A stretch of DNA of 64,000 bases, from NCBI RefSeq assembly GCF_030539665.1, contig NZ_JAUNXR010000002.1, positions 1-64,000 on the forward strand, read 5' to 3'. The stretch's first letter is position 1; each line of letters begins with the position of its first letter. Origin of the DNA: Methanobrevibacter sp. Its GTDB lineage: Archaea; Methanobacteriota; Methanobacteria; Methanobacteriales; Methanobacteriaceae. Below are positions 1 to 9,620 of this stretch, in pieces. Both the position numbers and the translations under genes were made by a program. The notes beneath the pieces were generated by a model, which worked only from the letters and a program-made list of their open reading frames with translations, had not been told where the DNA came from and made no database searches.

Positions 1-36
1 CCAATAGCAGTAGCATCTGCCAGGATCAAACAGAAT
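1..36 (-). rRNA. 16S rRNA, 5' end only (runs off left edge)
   Basis: Read on the minus strand, the first bases match the universal archaeal 16S start: TTTGATCCTGGCAG followed by a CTACTGCTATTGG block. Only about 36 bases of the molecule are inside the window; the gene continues to the left. One base in the CAGATGC stretch differs from the more usual CAGAGGC. The exact mature 5' end is inferred from the consensus. Confidence 0.9.
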
Positions 37-360
37 TGAATAGCAGAATAATACTTAAAATATTGAAGTACGCTAAAAAAATATAGACAGGTAATACACA
101 AAATTTGAAAATCAAATTTCACCACATCTACAAAACCAACATCATACCTAAAAAAATTAGGTACTCATTCAAGAATATAATATAACAAAAGAAGTTGCAG
201 TTAAACAACTATTTTTGAAATAAATATGATTTAATAAATTATTGCTACATGTGGAAAAGCAACCATCATTGCAAATTGTAATAAATACATTGTACTTAGG
301 TCATCGCCAAAAAACACATAGCACATCTAATAGAGAGAGATATAATGTTAACAAATTCAA
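37..360 (-). promoter_or_regulatory. rRNA operon leader and promoter region
   Basis: This AT-rich stretch lies directly upstream of 16S rRNA on the minus strand and has no credible gene. It should hold the rRNA promoter(s) and the 5' strand of the pre-16S processing stem, whose partner is outside the window. A TATA-like run (minus-strand TTATATTATATTC) lies near 177-190, and a short inverted repeat with ACCTAA/TTAGGT arms near 146-166. Which TATA element is used cannot be decided from sequence alone. Confidence 0.35.
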
Positions 361-644
361 TTAAAAAATATTGCAAAAATGATTAAAAAAATTAAAAATG
401 AACGAGATTAACATATTTAAATTAAATAAAAATTTAAAATTAATATTATCATGAATAGAGAACATATATTCAAATAAAATAACGTTTTTGAAAATAATAT
501 TAACTGGCCGAACAACCGAAATTACAGTAATAAAAAAAATAGTTTTTGTATTAATAGTAAAAAATGGGATTAAATCAAATAGAATTATGAAACCGAAGAA
601 ACAGTAATATATAAAATTTTCTATTAAATTCAAATGCAAATTCC

Positions 645-679
645 TTTATATATGCCTAATATAATATATTAATGGTGAT
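645..679 (+). promoter_or_regulatory. mer promoter and ribosome binding site
   Basis: A perfect archaeal box A, TTTATATA, sits at 645-652, so transcription should start around 674. GGTGAT at 674-679 is the ribosome binding site for the ATG at 685. The leader would be only about 10 nt long. Confidence 0.7.
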
Positions 680-681
680 AA

Positions 682-1650
<969 letters not shown>

Positions 1651-1654
1651 GCAA

Positions 1655-1682
1655 TTTACTTCTTTCTTTTTTTTCTTTTTTT
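1655..1682 (+). terminator. poly-T terminator after mer
   Basis: Two long runs of T broken by single C bases follow the mer stop codon without a hairpin, the usual archaeal termination signal. Confidence 0.6.
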
Positions 1683-1763
1683 AAAATAAATTTTACAATA
1701 ATATTATACAACACTATTTTTAAACAAAATTTTTAATTATACTAACTGCTCAATATATTATTA

Positions 1764-2846
1764 ATGGAAATTGAAAATTTAACAAAAGATATAAGACAAA
1801 GATCATTTGATAGGAAAAAAGATAAAACACCCGATCAAGTGGCTGCCAGTTGGTATAATGATGACCTTACATATGACGGTGTAAAAAAAACCTTATTTTT
1901 GATATTGCCAACACCTGGCTGTTCCTGGGCTCTTGGAGATGCCGGAGGATGTACAATGTGCAGTTATGTTTCAGACTGTACATTAGAAGCTATTGATAGT
2001 AATGACATCATTAGAATATTTAATGAGCATCTGGAGAGATTCCCTTTAGATGAGGAAGATGAAATAGCAGTGAAATTATTCGCTTCAGGTAGTTTCTTAA
2101 ATCCCCACGAACTTCCAAAAGATGCCCGTGATGAAATTCTAAAAACCTTGGTTGAAATGGGCAATGTTAAAGAAATCATTGTTGAATCACGTCCGGAATA
2201 TGTCAACGAAACATTTCTAGATGAAATAGCTGACATTATTGGAGATACATTATTTGAAGTCAGCATTGGTCTTGAAACCTCTAATGACGAAACCCGTCTG
2301 AATAAAATCAACAAGGGTTTTACAGCCAAAGATTTTGAAGAAGCGGTTAATTTGATTCATAAATTAAGAGATGAAAAGAATTATAATTTTAAAGCAAAGG
2401 CATATGTTTTTGTTAAGCCTATCTTTTTAAGCGAGAAGGAGGCAATTGATGAAGCAATAGCTACTGCAGAATATTGCGATGGCATTGATGTTGACAGATT
2501 GTCCTTTTGTCCTGCAACCATACATGGCGGGACGTTGATTGAAAGATTATGGAGACAAGGAGCATATCAACCGCCTTGGATTTGGAGTGCTGTTGAAATA
2601 ATAAATACCGTTCGTGAAAATATGGATATTCCTGCACTTTTAGACACTTCAGGTTTTGGTTCTAGAAGAGGGCCTTATAATTGTAAAAAATGCAATAAGG
2701 AATTGAAACATTTGATTATTGATTCTAATCTAAATCAATCAATTATTGAATATGACTGTGAATGTAAGGATTCATGGTTGGCTGATGTGAACAATTCCAA
2801 TATGAATTTTTCAAAAACCTTTAATAAACATATTCCACTATATTAA
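1764..2846 (+). CDS. Archaeosine biosynthesis radical SAM enzyme (RaSEA)
   Basis: Radical SAM protein of the archaeal family that works with ArcS to turn the lysine adduct of preQ0 at tRNA position 15 into archaeosine. At 360 residues it has the family's unusual cluster motif: Cys53, Cys63 and Cys66 (C-X9-C-X2-C within PGCSWALGDAGGCTMC). Later blocks fit the family: FASGSFLNPHE, ESRPEYV, EVSIGLETS, and FVKPIFLSEKEA. A C-terminal cysteine cluster (CKKCN, then CECK) may bind zinc. The ATG at 1764 has no Shine-Dalgarno match, so the mRNA may be leaderless. Family assignment is strong; activity is inferred. Confidence 0.85.
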   Translation: MEIENLTKDIRQRSFDRKKDKTPDQVAASWYNDDLTYDGVKKTLFLILPTPGCSWALGDAGGCTMCSYVSDCTLEAIDSNDIIRIFNEHLERFPLDEEDEIAVKLFASGSFLNPHELPKDARDEILKTLVEMGNVKEIIVESRPEYVNETFLDEIADIIGDTLFEVSIGLETSNDETRLNKINKGFTAKDFEEAVNLIHKLRDEKNYNFKAKAYVFVKPIFLSEKEAIDEAIATAEYCDGIDVDRLSFCPATIHGGTLIERLWRQGAYQPPWIWSAVEIINTVRENMDIPALLDTSGFGSRRGPYNCKKCNKELKHLIIDSNLNQSIIEYDCECKDSWLADVNNSNMNFSKTFNKHIPLY

Positions 2847-2876
2847 TAATACAAAAAAGATGGGAGGGAAAATATA

Positions 2877-3359
2877 ATGAGAAATAGATTTATAGGTTTG
2901 CTTGCGATTATCTTAGGACTTATCATTATTGCATTTCCAATGCTTGGAATAATAAGTACAAGTGCCTTATTTGGATTGTCTACACTTTTAATATCAATTA
3001 TAGTGATAATGATTGGTGTTTCAATAATGGATTATAACAAATTCGGAGCGATTCTTGATTATTTCCTTGGAATCGTCATGCTGATTATTAGTTTAATAAT
3101 TATATTCAATCCACATTATTTTGCATTCCTTGCAGCGATTATGCTGTATTTGGCTGGAATCTTTATAATGATTATAGGACTTGTAACACTTATCAACAAC
3201 CGCCATGCAAGATACGGTTTTTACATTGGTGTTGCAGGAATCGTATTGGGAATTATTTACATTATAATTGGAACATATGTTTCAGATCCGTATGTTCTTG
3301 GAATTTTGATTGGAATCTGGTTATTGATAACCGGTATATTAAAACTTATAGATGGTTAA
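2877..3359 (+). CDS. DUF308-family small membrane protein
   Basis: A 160-residue, very hydrophobic protein with about five to six membrane segments arranged as repeated hairpins, with alternating Ile/Leu/Gly-rich helices and short loops. This is the pattern of DUF308/HdeD-like membrane proteins, whose role is unknown in archaea. GGGAGG at 2862-2867 gives a strong ribosome site for the ATG. It lies 30 nt after the archaeosine enzyme and 27 nt before the nucleotidyltransferase, so the three may be co-transcribed, but no functional link is evident. Confidence 0.7.
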   Translation: MRNRFIGLLAIILGLIIIAFPMLGIISTSALFGLSTLLISIIVIMIGVSIMDYNKFGAILDYFLGIVMLIISLIIIFNPHYFAFLAAIMLYLAGIFIMIIGLVTLINNRHARYGFYIGVAGIVLGIIYIIIGTYVSDPYVLGILIGIWLLITGILKLIDG

Positions 3360-3386
3360 CACCATCAACTTTTTTTAGGTGATTAA

Positions 3387-4649
3387 ATGATTGCTATAAG
3401 TGCTGATTTTGATCCTGTCCATATAGGCCATGAAAAATTGATAAAAGAAGGTCGCAAAATAGCTGATGAAAAGGATACTGAATTGGCTGTTTACTTGAAT
3501 AAGGGCTATAGTGCAAATCATGCTCCTTTTTTTCTTGATTATGAATCACGTCGGGAAATCGTTTTAGAATTGGGTGCTGACAAGGTAATTCCTTTTGAAG
3601 GTTTGCATCACCGCCTTATTTTGTCTTATAGCGTTACTATAAGACTTTCCAAAATGATTGACGATGGGGTCACTGATTACATTACTGCAGCGAATATTCC
3701 TCTTGAGGAAATAGCTAAAAAAGCCGACAAATTTGTTAAACAGGGGAATTTTGTTGGAATGCCAAAAAATTATCCCAACAGAAATGAAATTCGATGGTAT
3801 GCCATAAATGAATTTTTAGGTTCCAAACTCGATTTCCATGTTATAAAAGAAGTTTCCAAGGGAGGGAAAGTCTCCGGACGTGCAATAAGACAATCAATCC
3901 TTGAGAATGACTTGAGATTAACAGGGAAAGTGCGTTCAGTAATTCCAAAGATCACCGCAGAGGTCTTGGAACGTGAAATTGCTCTGGGAAAGGTTCCTGG
4001 CCAGAGAAATTATGGTGAGATTTATAAAACATTGAACACTTCATCAAGGGGAAATCTTTCTAAAATTGCCTACCTTACAAGCAATGCGATTAATGAAATT
4101 ATTAAAAAAAGGGTTTATAGAGATAGTGAAACTATTTGGGCTGCTTTTAGAAAGGCGAATTATGGTCCTGTAATGACTCGCCTAGCAATTAGCGCCATTG
4201 AGGAGGGGGTTACTAAAAAGGAAGTTATGGATTTGATGAAAGGCTATGAGGAAAAAGGCGTTATTCCCCCTAACCAGAATGTGGAGCATGTTATAAATCG
4301 TGCATGGTACGTTGCAAACAGTGATTTGGATTCCAGTAAGGCCAATGAGAAATTTAGATCAGGAAATATAAAAGTGGATGCTCCTTTGACCATTTATGCT
4401 GGCCTGAATCTTACAAAATTTGAAGCCAAAATAATGAAATCCGGTGAAAATGCAGATGTCTATGTTGATAAGAATGGAAAGGTGTCTGTCCAGATGAAGA
4501 TTGACGGTAAAAAAATTAAGACAAATCTTAGATTGCCTTCAAACGAAGTGACATACATTAGATATATTCTTGATTCAAACTTCATTCCCCTTAAAGGAAC
4601 CACTGAAAAAGTAAATAATAGCTATAAAATTAAATTAGAGATTGGATAA
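3387..4649 (+). CDS. HxGH-motif nucleotidyltransferase with long C-terminal extension
   Basis: The first ~180 residues form a cytidylyltransferase-like Rossmann domain: DFDPVHIGH carries the HxGH motif at residues 12-15, and SGRAIRQ at 163-169 resembles the second nucleotide-binding motif of these enzymes. Its layout recalls TmcAL (YlbM), which modifies tRNA-Met. Residues ~180-420 are a mostly helical then beta-rich extension I do not recognise. Substrate unknown. The ribosome site AGGTGAT precedes the ATG by four bases. The 3' end overlaps the convergent dehydrogenase gene by 15 nt. Confidence 0.65.
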   Translation: MIAISADFDPVHIGHEKLIKEGRKIADEKDTELAVYLNKGYSANHAPFFLDYESRREIVLELGADKVIPFEGLHHRLILSYSVTIRLSKMIDDGVTDYITAANIPLEEIAKKADKFVKQGNFVGMPKNYPNRNEIRWYAINEFLGSKLDFHVIKEVSKGGKVSGRAIRQSILENDLRLTGKVRSVIPKITAEVLEREIALGKVPGQRNYGEIYKTLNTSSRGNLSKIAYLTSNAINEIIKKRVYRDSETIWAAFRKANYGPVMTRLAISAIEEGVTKKEVMDLMKGYEEKGVIPPNQNVEHVINRAWYVANSDLDSSKANEKFRSGNIKVDAPLTIYAGLNLTKFEAKIMKSGENADVYVDKNGKVSVQMKIDGKKIKTNLRLPSNEVTYIRYILDSNFIPLKGTTEKVNNSYKIKLEIG

Positions 4650-5363
4650 TTTTTTAAGAGTTGCTTCACTCATCTCCATTGAGTGTCCTTTGAAATAATC
4701 CAATATTTCCAACATTTCTTCTTCTTTTCTTTTTGGATTGTTTTTTGTGTTTTTAATTCTGGATATTGCTAATTTTTTAAAGTTTTCACCTTCGCTAAGT
4801 GATATGGTATCCAAAAGCTCTTCTTCAAGATTTAATTTCTCTGCAATTTCCATGGTTTCTATTAAAGCTGCAGATACTGATTTTGTATAAATGCTTCTGA
4901 GCAATTTGAGTTTTGAAGCATCCCCAATATTGTCCGAGATTATTTCGATTGGCAGATAATTGCTTAGGAATTCTAACTGCCTTGACTTTTCTCCGGACAA
5001 GTATATTCTGAAGTCGTTGTTGATTCCCCCAATGATTGATGAGTCTACAAAATTATTTGTAACCTTTTTGATTTCCCCTACTGTTTTTGGTGAAATGTTG
5101 TTCAAATCCAAATATATGCCGTCACATAATCTCCCGTATTTTTCAGCTGTTTTAAGGGCGTTGCTTGGGGAATTTGCAGATATTAATATATCTGAGTTTA
5201 TGGCCACTTGTTCAAAGTTGTCCAAAACTTCAGCATCGGATTTGTCTATATTGAAGATGGTGTTTCTAGACCTTCCCTCCTTTGAGGTCAATAATGTTTC
5301 ATTCTTAAGAATCTCCGCCAATTTTCTGTTAACTTCGCCAAAACCAATAAACCCTATTTTCAT
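4635..5363 (-). CDS. NAD(P)-binding dehydrogenase, 6-phosphogluconate/beta-hydroxyacid dehydrogenase-like
   Basis: The 242-residue protein opens with a dinucleotide-binding fold (MKIGFIGFGEVN, GxxGxG at residues 4-9) and has a helical C-terminal half of the kind described for putative phosphogluconate dehydrogenases (DUF1932-like). The substrate cannot be read from the sequence. Its ATG overlaps the ccdA stop codon (ATGA), so the two are probably translationally coupled, although no redox link to CcdA is obvious. The 3' end overlaps the convergent nucleotidyltransferase gene. Confidence 0.65.
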   Translation of the reverse strand: MKIGFIGFGEVNRKLAEILKNETLLTSKEGRSRNTIFNIDKSDAEVLDNFEQVAINSDILISANSPSNALKTAEKYGRLCDGIYLDLNNISPKTVGEIKKVTNNFVDSSIIGGINNDFRIYLSGEKSRQLEFLSNYLPIEIISDNIGDASKLKLLRSIYTKSVSAALIETMEIAEKLNLEEELLDTISLSEGENFKKLAISRIKNTKNNPKRKEEEMLEILDYFKGHSMEMSEATLKKLSNL

Positions 5364-5977
5364 AAAATAACTCCATTAGCCGTTAAAAACATGTATGCTG
5401 CTCCAACAATAAACAGAATGCCGCTTATTTTTCTTATATGCTCAGAGCCTTCAATAAAATTTTCAAGATTGATCTTAGATATTATAAAACTTAAAATCAA
5501 TAATGACACTCCAAAACCTAAGCCATATAGAATAATATTGAAACTTATGTATAAAAAATTTGCAGTTGTAATAAGTACTGACACCAAAGAGATCAGGTAT
5601 CCTCCATAACATGGAGCCCATGCAATGGAAGTTAGAATTCCTAAAGCAAAGGAGCCTAAAATACCGTCCGATGACATGTTCTTAAAACTTAAGTTGAAAG
5701 ATTTGTTGAAAACGAATAGGAACCCCACGATTAACAGAACAATAGCTGCAAAAATTCTCAGATAAAACACATAGCTGTAAAACATTACAGTGAATAGTCC
5801 TGCTATAAATATTAAAGTTGTAAACACTGAAAACAATCCAATTACAAATGCGATTATTTCCTTATTGCCTTTGTTTTTAAGGGTAAATCCGAATAATATT
5901 GGTAGAACTGGAATTATGCATGGAGAAATTATTGATATGAAACCTGTTAAAAAAGAAATATAAGGAATAAAATCCAT
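5360..5977 (-). CDS. ccdA: CcdA/DsbD-type thiol:disulfide membrane transporter
   Basis: A 205-residue membrane protein with about six helices that moves reducing equivalents from cytoplasmic thioredoxin across the membrane. The two conserved cysteines are present: Cys20 in SPCIIPVLP of the first helix and Cys123 in WAPCYGG of the fourth. The partner, a membrane-anchored thioredoxin, is encoded 12 nt upstream in the same direction. Together they would keep exported cysteines reduced. Length is normal for the short CcdA form. Confidence 0.88.
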   Translation of the reverse strand: MDFIPYISFLTGFISIISPCIIPVLPILFGFTLKNKGNKEIIAFVIGLFSVFTTLIFIAGLFTVMFYSYVFYLRIFAAIVLLIVGFLFVFNKSFNLSFKNMSSDGILGSFALGILTSIAWAPCYGGYLISLVSVLITTANFLYISFNIILYGLGFGVSLLILSFIISKINLENFIEGSEHIRKISGILFIVGAAYMFLTANGVIL

Positions 5978-5989
5978 TGTTATTCCTCA

Positions 5990-6415
5990 TCAAATATATT
6001 CAAGAAGTTCTGCTGGGCCGTAATAACCATTAAGTCTAGCTTTTTCTGTACCATTGCTATCTAAAAGAACTATAACTGGAGTTGCGACAGCATGATAAGC
6101 ATTTGCCACATCAGGTTGTTTGTCAATATCGACAACTGCAGTTACATAATATTTGTTAATCTTTTCGATTACCTTTTCATCACTCAATGTATCTGACTTT
6201 AGCTTATCGCACCATGTACAGGTATCACTAGTGAAAAGTACAAAAACATCCTTATTTTGTGCATCTGCAATTTCTTCAGCTTCAGTTATATTATTAGTGG
6301 AATTAATGTTAGTTGATTCCATCTCAAGATTTTCACTACCCATTACCAATAAAAGAGCAGTTCCTACTATAGCTATAACAATTATAATAAGAGCTACTTT
6401 AATTCCTTTTTTCAT
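5990..6415 (-). CDS. Membrane-anchored thioredoxin-fold protein
   Basis: The 141-residue protein has an N-terminal membrane anchor (residues ~5-27), a Thr/Asn-rich linker with possible glycosylation sites, and a thioredoxin fold with the active site C66-T-W-C69 and the cis-proline segment VATPVIV. The domain should face outward and receive electrons from the adjacent CcdA. It is the first gene of the trx-ccdA-dehydrogenase run. It belongs to the one-domain thioredoxin-like group, not to the classical cytoplasmic thioredoxins. Confidence 0.82.
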   Translation of the reverse strand: MKKGIKVALIIIVIAIVGTALLLVMGSENLEMESTNINSTNNITEAEEIADAQNKDVFVLFTSDTCTWCDKLKSDTLSDEKVIEKINKYYVTAVVDIDKQPDVANAYHAVATPVIVLLDSNGTEKARLNGYYGPAELLEYI

Positions 6416-6450
6416 AGTTAAATAATTAGTTTACTAGTATATAAATTATT

Positions 6451-7314
6451 TTAATGATTTTTGAGCAATACCATATCCTGCAAATCCACACCCATATCCT
6501 TGGATATTGCATGACACTTTGAGCATAATAAAAAGTACAATTCCTTATCCGAGGTGTCAATTTCAGTCAAACCCTCATAATTGCCCATTCCCTTGGAGAT
6601 TATGAATTTGTGATCATTGAAAATCTTCCTGAAATCATCAGAAATTTCACTATCAACATATCCTACAGTTCCTGCACCAATTTCCACAATATCCCCATAT
6701 TTGTCAAGCCCAACAGCCAATGCATCCTCCATGCAGGCATCATTTAAAATTGGTTCTGATTTGACGGCAATTGTAATGTCTAAACCATATGACTTGAGTT
6801 TTTCAAGAAGCAACTTGTCAAAAACAATTTCTCCTGTGTTGTCCACCAAATATAACAACTTATCATGTTTTTTAGCTGACTGTTCCAGACTTTCAACATG
6901 ATTGATTTTCAACTGTTTTTGAAGGGCATTATTAATAAGCTCATCGATGTCCGTGTTTAATGTGAAGGCTCCAAAATCCAATATATTTCCTATGATAGCT
7001 ATCTTAACATAATTTTCCAATGAGTCCTCTTCTTCAATTATCGTTTTGACCTGTGGCAGATATTTCAATGCTATCTTATTTCCTAAAACTTTTTCTTTTT
7101 TGTATGGGTCCTTGCATCCGGTTCTTTCTTTTATTATTTTATGAATTGTGGAACCTGTTTTATTGGAGTTTGTATTTGTTGAGAAATTACCTGCTAAAAA
7201 ATTGAAAATTTCGTTGAAAATTTCTATTTTAAGTTCACTGTTATCAGTAGCCAAATCAAGAGCTTCTCCGGCCTGCCTTAAAAAGCATGGTCCGCATTCA
7301 TGACTAATCTTCAA
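6451..7314 (-). CDS. DUF89 / ARMT1-like damage-control phosphatase family protein
   Basis: The 287-residue protein matches the archaeal DUF89 family: a CGPC pair at residues 7-10, an internal LVDNTGEIVFDKLL block with the conserved Asp/Asn metal site, EPILNDA, and KGMGNYEGL near the end. Family members are metal-dependent phosphatases thought to remove damaged sugar-phosphate or nucleotide by-products; the substrate here is unknown. The start is a TTG at 7314, eight bases after GGAGG, and that GGAGG is made by the two final Gly codons of the upstream sulfur-carrier gene. It is the last gene of the overlapping run. Confidence 0.8.
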   Translation of the reverse strand: MKISHECGPCFLRQAGEALDLATDNSELKIEIFNEIFNFLAGNFSTNTNSNKTGSTIHKIIKERTGCKDPYKKEKVLGNKIALKYLPQVKTIIEEEDSLENYVKIAIIGNILDFGAFTLNTDIDELINNALQKQLKINHVESLEQSAKKHDKLLYLVDNTGEIVFDKLLLEKLKSYGLDITIAVKSEPILNDACMEDALAVGLDKYGDIVEIGAGTVGYVDSEISDDFRKIFNDHKFIISKGMGNYEGLTEIDTSDKELYFLLCSKCHAISKDMGVDLQDMVLLKNH

Positions 7315-7318
7315 TTTT

Positions 7319-7522
7319 TTATCCTCCGTAGATTATTTGGATTAATTGAATTTCATCATCATTCTTGATCTCTGTTTCTTCTATAACCAATTCGCCGTTT
7401 TGTTTGCATACTAATGATTGGCTGGATAATTCCAAATCATTTAATAAATCTTTAATTGTGTAATTTTCTGAAGACAATTCCCTTGACTCGTCGATGTCTT
7501 TATATTTTAAATTGAATTTCAT
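7319..7522 (-). CDS. Ubiquitin-like sulfur carrier (MoaD/ThiS/SAMP type)
   Basis: A 67-residue protein ending in Gly-Gly, with the beta-grasp pattern of MoaD/ThiS proteins (FNLKYKD, LLNDLELS, VIEETEIKNDDEIQLIQIIYGG). The C-terminal thiocarboxylate would donate sulfur to the NcsA/TtuA enzyme encoded immediately upstream. The true start is the ATG at 7522, overlapping the ncsA stop by one base (TAATG); a longer frame back to 7564 exists but would overlap ncsA by more and lacks a ribosome site. Possible alternative roles in molybdopterin or protein conjugation cannot be excluded. Confidence 0.85.
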   Translation of the reverse strand: MKFNLKYKDIDESRELSSENYTIKDLLNDLELSSQSLVCKQNGELVIEETEIKNDDEIQLIQIIYGG

Positions 7523-8460
7523 TAAATAACCTCTAATTCCTTTAAAAATGTGCATTTTCTGCATAGTTCATTAGCTGAAGGTTCACCGCATACGCTGCAC
7601 CTTCTTAGCTTGAATTCTTTTTTGAATTCATCCCCAATAGCTTCCTTTACCTTGTCGTATCCCCTTAAGGTAGAGTATTTTATTGTTGGGTGATTTTCAG
7701 ACAGCTGATTGATTAGGTCTGAAACTTCTTTTCTAAAAGACTGTTGTGCGTATGGGCAACCTGCAAAATGAACTTCCAAATCCTTTGCAACAGCATATAA
7801 ACCTATTTCACGTTCTGGAACTTCACGTAAAGGTTTGATTTTAACTGTGAATTCTTTTGCCTTTGATTCTGTTTTTGGTCCAAATTTGGAAATGTTGTCA
7901 GTGTTTCCTTCCAAATAGTTCATCATTATTCCCTGAACTTCATCATCTAAATTATGGCCCATAGCTATTTTTGTTGCCCCCATTTCACGTGCGGTCTTAT
8001 TTATGATGTCTCTTCTGAAAACACCGCAATAGGTACATGACCCTCTATGATTGTCTCTTTCCATTATTTCGTCAAGAGTTATTCCATATTCGTCTTTAAT
8101 GGCTACAACCTTATGTTCAATTCCTAACCTTTCAGCATGCCTAATAGCTATGTCAATACCGTCCTGACGATAGTTATCGATTCCCTCATCAACAGTTACT
8201 GCACATAGGTCGATAATATGCCTTCTCCTATAATCATCCAATATCTCTAAAAGAGTAACACTATCCTTTCCACCTGAAAGGGCCACTAAAACTTTATCTC
8301 CCTTTTCTAAAAGCTTTTCTTTTTTAATGGTTTTGCTAACCTTTTTTTCGACAGATTTGATGAAACAGTCCTTACATAAAAATTGTCCGGATTCTTCTTT
8401 TTTAATAATTACATGAGGATTACCGCATTTGGTACAATTCAATATTAATTCCTCCTTCAT
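7522..8460 (-). CDS. ncsA: tRNA 2-thiouridine synthetase, NcsA/TtuA family
   Basis: PP-loop ATPase that adenylates tRNA wobble uridine or position 54 uridine for thiolation. Seen: N-terminal zinc ribbon (C9, C12, C29, C32), P-loop SGGKDS at 62-67, the three cysteines of the catalytic 4Fe-4S site (C142 and C145 in CTYC, C235 in AGCPYAQ), and a C-terminal zinc ribbon (CSVCGE...CRKC). Length 312 is typical. ATG at 8460 overlaps the VWA stop (ATGA). GGAGG lies inside the first codons and could also serve a TTG start at 8442, giving MNCTKCG, so two starts are possible. Confidence 0.88.
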   Translation of the reverse strand: MKEELILNCTKCGNPHVIIKKEESGQFLCKDCFIKSVEKKVSKTIKKEKLLEKGDKVLVALSGGKDSVTLLEILDDYRRRHIIDLCAVTVDEGIDNYRQDGIDIAIRHAERLGIEHKVVAIKDEYGITLDEIMERDNHRGSCTYCGVFRRDIINKTAREMGATKIAMGHNLDDEVQGIMMNYLEGNTDNISKFGPKTESKAKEFTVKIKPLREVPEREIGLYAVAKDLEVHFAGCPYAQQSFRKEVSDLINQLSENHPTIKYSTLRGYDKVKEAIGDEFKKEFKLRRCSVCGEPSANELCRKCTFLKELEVI

Positions 8461-9620
8461 AACGATTCTACAAATTGAGCTAACTGATTTAATGTATTAA
8501 CTTCATATACATGTGCACCTACATCTTCATAAAGAGAGACGCAGCTATCTACAACATCCCATTTATATCTATCTTCAGGATTCAATATAATAACTTTCTT
8601 TGATAGTTGAACCATTTCCTCTACAAATTGAACGCTGGCTTGCTTTCCATCCACTTTTGGTCCTGCCCAATCCCTACAATCGGTTAGCATTATCACATAT
8701 GATTTGTTGTTTAGATCAGCCACTTTTATAAAATCTTCAAATGCAGTATACATGTTTGAGGTTCCGTGAACCATCATGTTCCTTATTCTCAAATCCTTTA
8801 CTTTAACAAATGCATTTAACATTTGGTCTTCAGACAATGCTTCAGTGGTTTCTATTACCTTATTGTCAAATTCAAATGTTCTTGAATTTTTAAAAGCTGA
8901 TTTGCAGGAGTACATAAGCATGAAAAACCAACTACTAATCCATTCGCATGATCCACTAATATCATTTAGAAAGAGATGTTGATTTTTACGATTTCTTGGT
9001 TTTGCCTTAATCAGATTGACAGGAGTTCCACCATACCTCATATTGGAGCGTATCGTCCTCCTCATATCTATTTTATTGGAATTGGCTTTTAGGTTTCTTC
9101 TGGAACGTTTATTAGCTATTTTTCTACCTAATCTTTGACAGATTTCAAGCATACGAGGATCAAAACGATTCAATTTAGTTAAATCAGTATTCATCAATTC
9201 CCCTTCACGTTCCAATTGATCAATTTCTTCAAGCAATGGCTTGCCTGCCAATTCCTTAAGCATCTTATTATTTAACTTTTCTTTTTTGAATGCTTTAGAT
9301 CTATTGTCTGTCTTTTTAATAACATACTTATTTGATTTGGGGCCATCACCGGAGTACGCTTTTCCCCTATCCTCAATTACCTTTGACTCTTCAGAACCAA
9401 ACTGCTTTTTGAAAATGCCGTCAAATATCCTATTGAATTTTGCCAAGTCATATTTATCCTTAATATAAATGGCCCTTAAAGCTGTTTTTAAAGTATTCTT
9501 ACCAATATCTGGATTTTTATAGATATCTGCAGCATCTTTTGTGCTTCTAACACTAACAGGTATTCCTGCCTCTCTTAATTGATTGGACAATTCAATTATT
9601 TTGTCAACCATAATAATCAT
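8457..9620 (-). CDS. CoxE-like VWA-domain protein
   Basis: A 387-residue protein with a lysine/arginine-rich N-terminal half and a C-terminal von Willebrand A fold. The metal-ion site begins with DISGS at residues 220-224 (DxSxS), followed by the later VHGTSNM and LTDCRDW segments expected for the rest of the MIDAS. Such proteins pair with MoxR ATPases in metal-cofactor insertion or complex remodelling. It overlaps the MoxR gene by 4 nt and ncsA by 4 nt. The ATG at 9620 is favoured by the coupling overlap; a second ATG at 9611 is possible. Confidence 0.8.
   Translation of the reverse strand: MIIMVDKIIELSNQLREAGIPVSVRSTKDAADIYKNPDIGKNTLKTALRAIYIKDKYDLAKFNRIFDGIFKKQFGSEESKVIEDRGKAYSGDGPKSNKYVIKKTDNRSKAFKKEKLNNKMLKELAGKPLLEEIDQLEREGELMNTDLTKLNRFDPRMLEICQRLGRKIANKRSRRNLKANSNKIDMRRTIRSNMRYGGTPVNLIKAKPRNRKNQHLFLNDISGSCEWISSWFFMLMYSCKSAFKNSRTFEFDNKVIETTEALSEDQMLNAFVKVKDLRIRNMMVHGTSNMYTAFEDFIKVADLNNKSYVIMLTDCRDWAGPKVDGKQASVQFVEEMVQLSKKVIILNPEDRYKWDVVDSCVSLYEDVGAHVYEVNTLNQLAQFVESL

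Noticed and set aside
361-639. A 92-codon frame on the minus strand upstream of mer
   Set aside because: Very AT-rich, no ribosome site or family resemblance, and it lies in the rRNA leader/mer promoter spacer; open frames of this length are expected by chance here.
7522-7564. Longer N-terminus of the sulfur carrier (start at 7564)
   Set aside because: It would overlap ncsA by 43 bases without a ribosome site; the ATG at 7522 is coupled by a TAATG junction and gives the normal family length.
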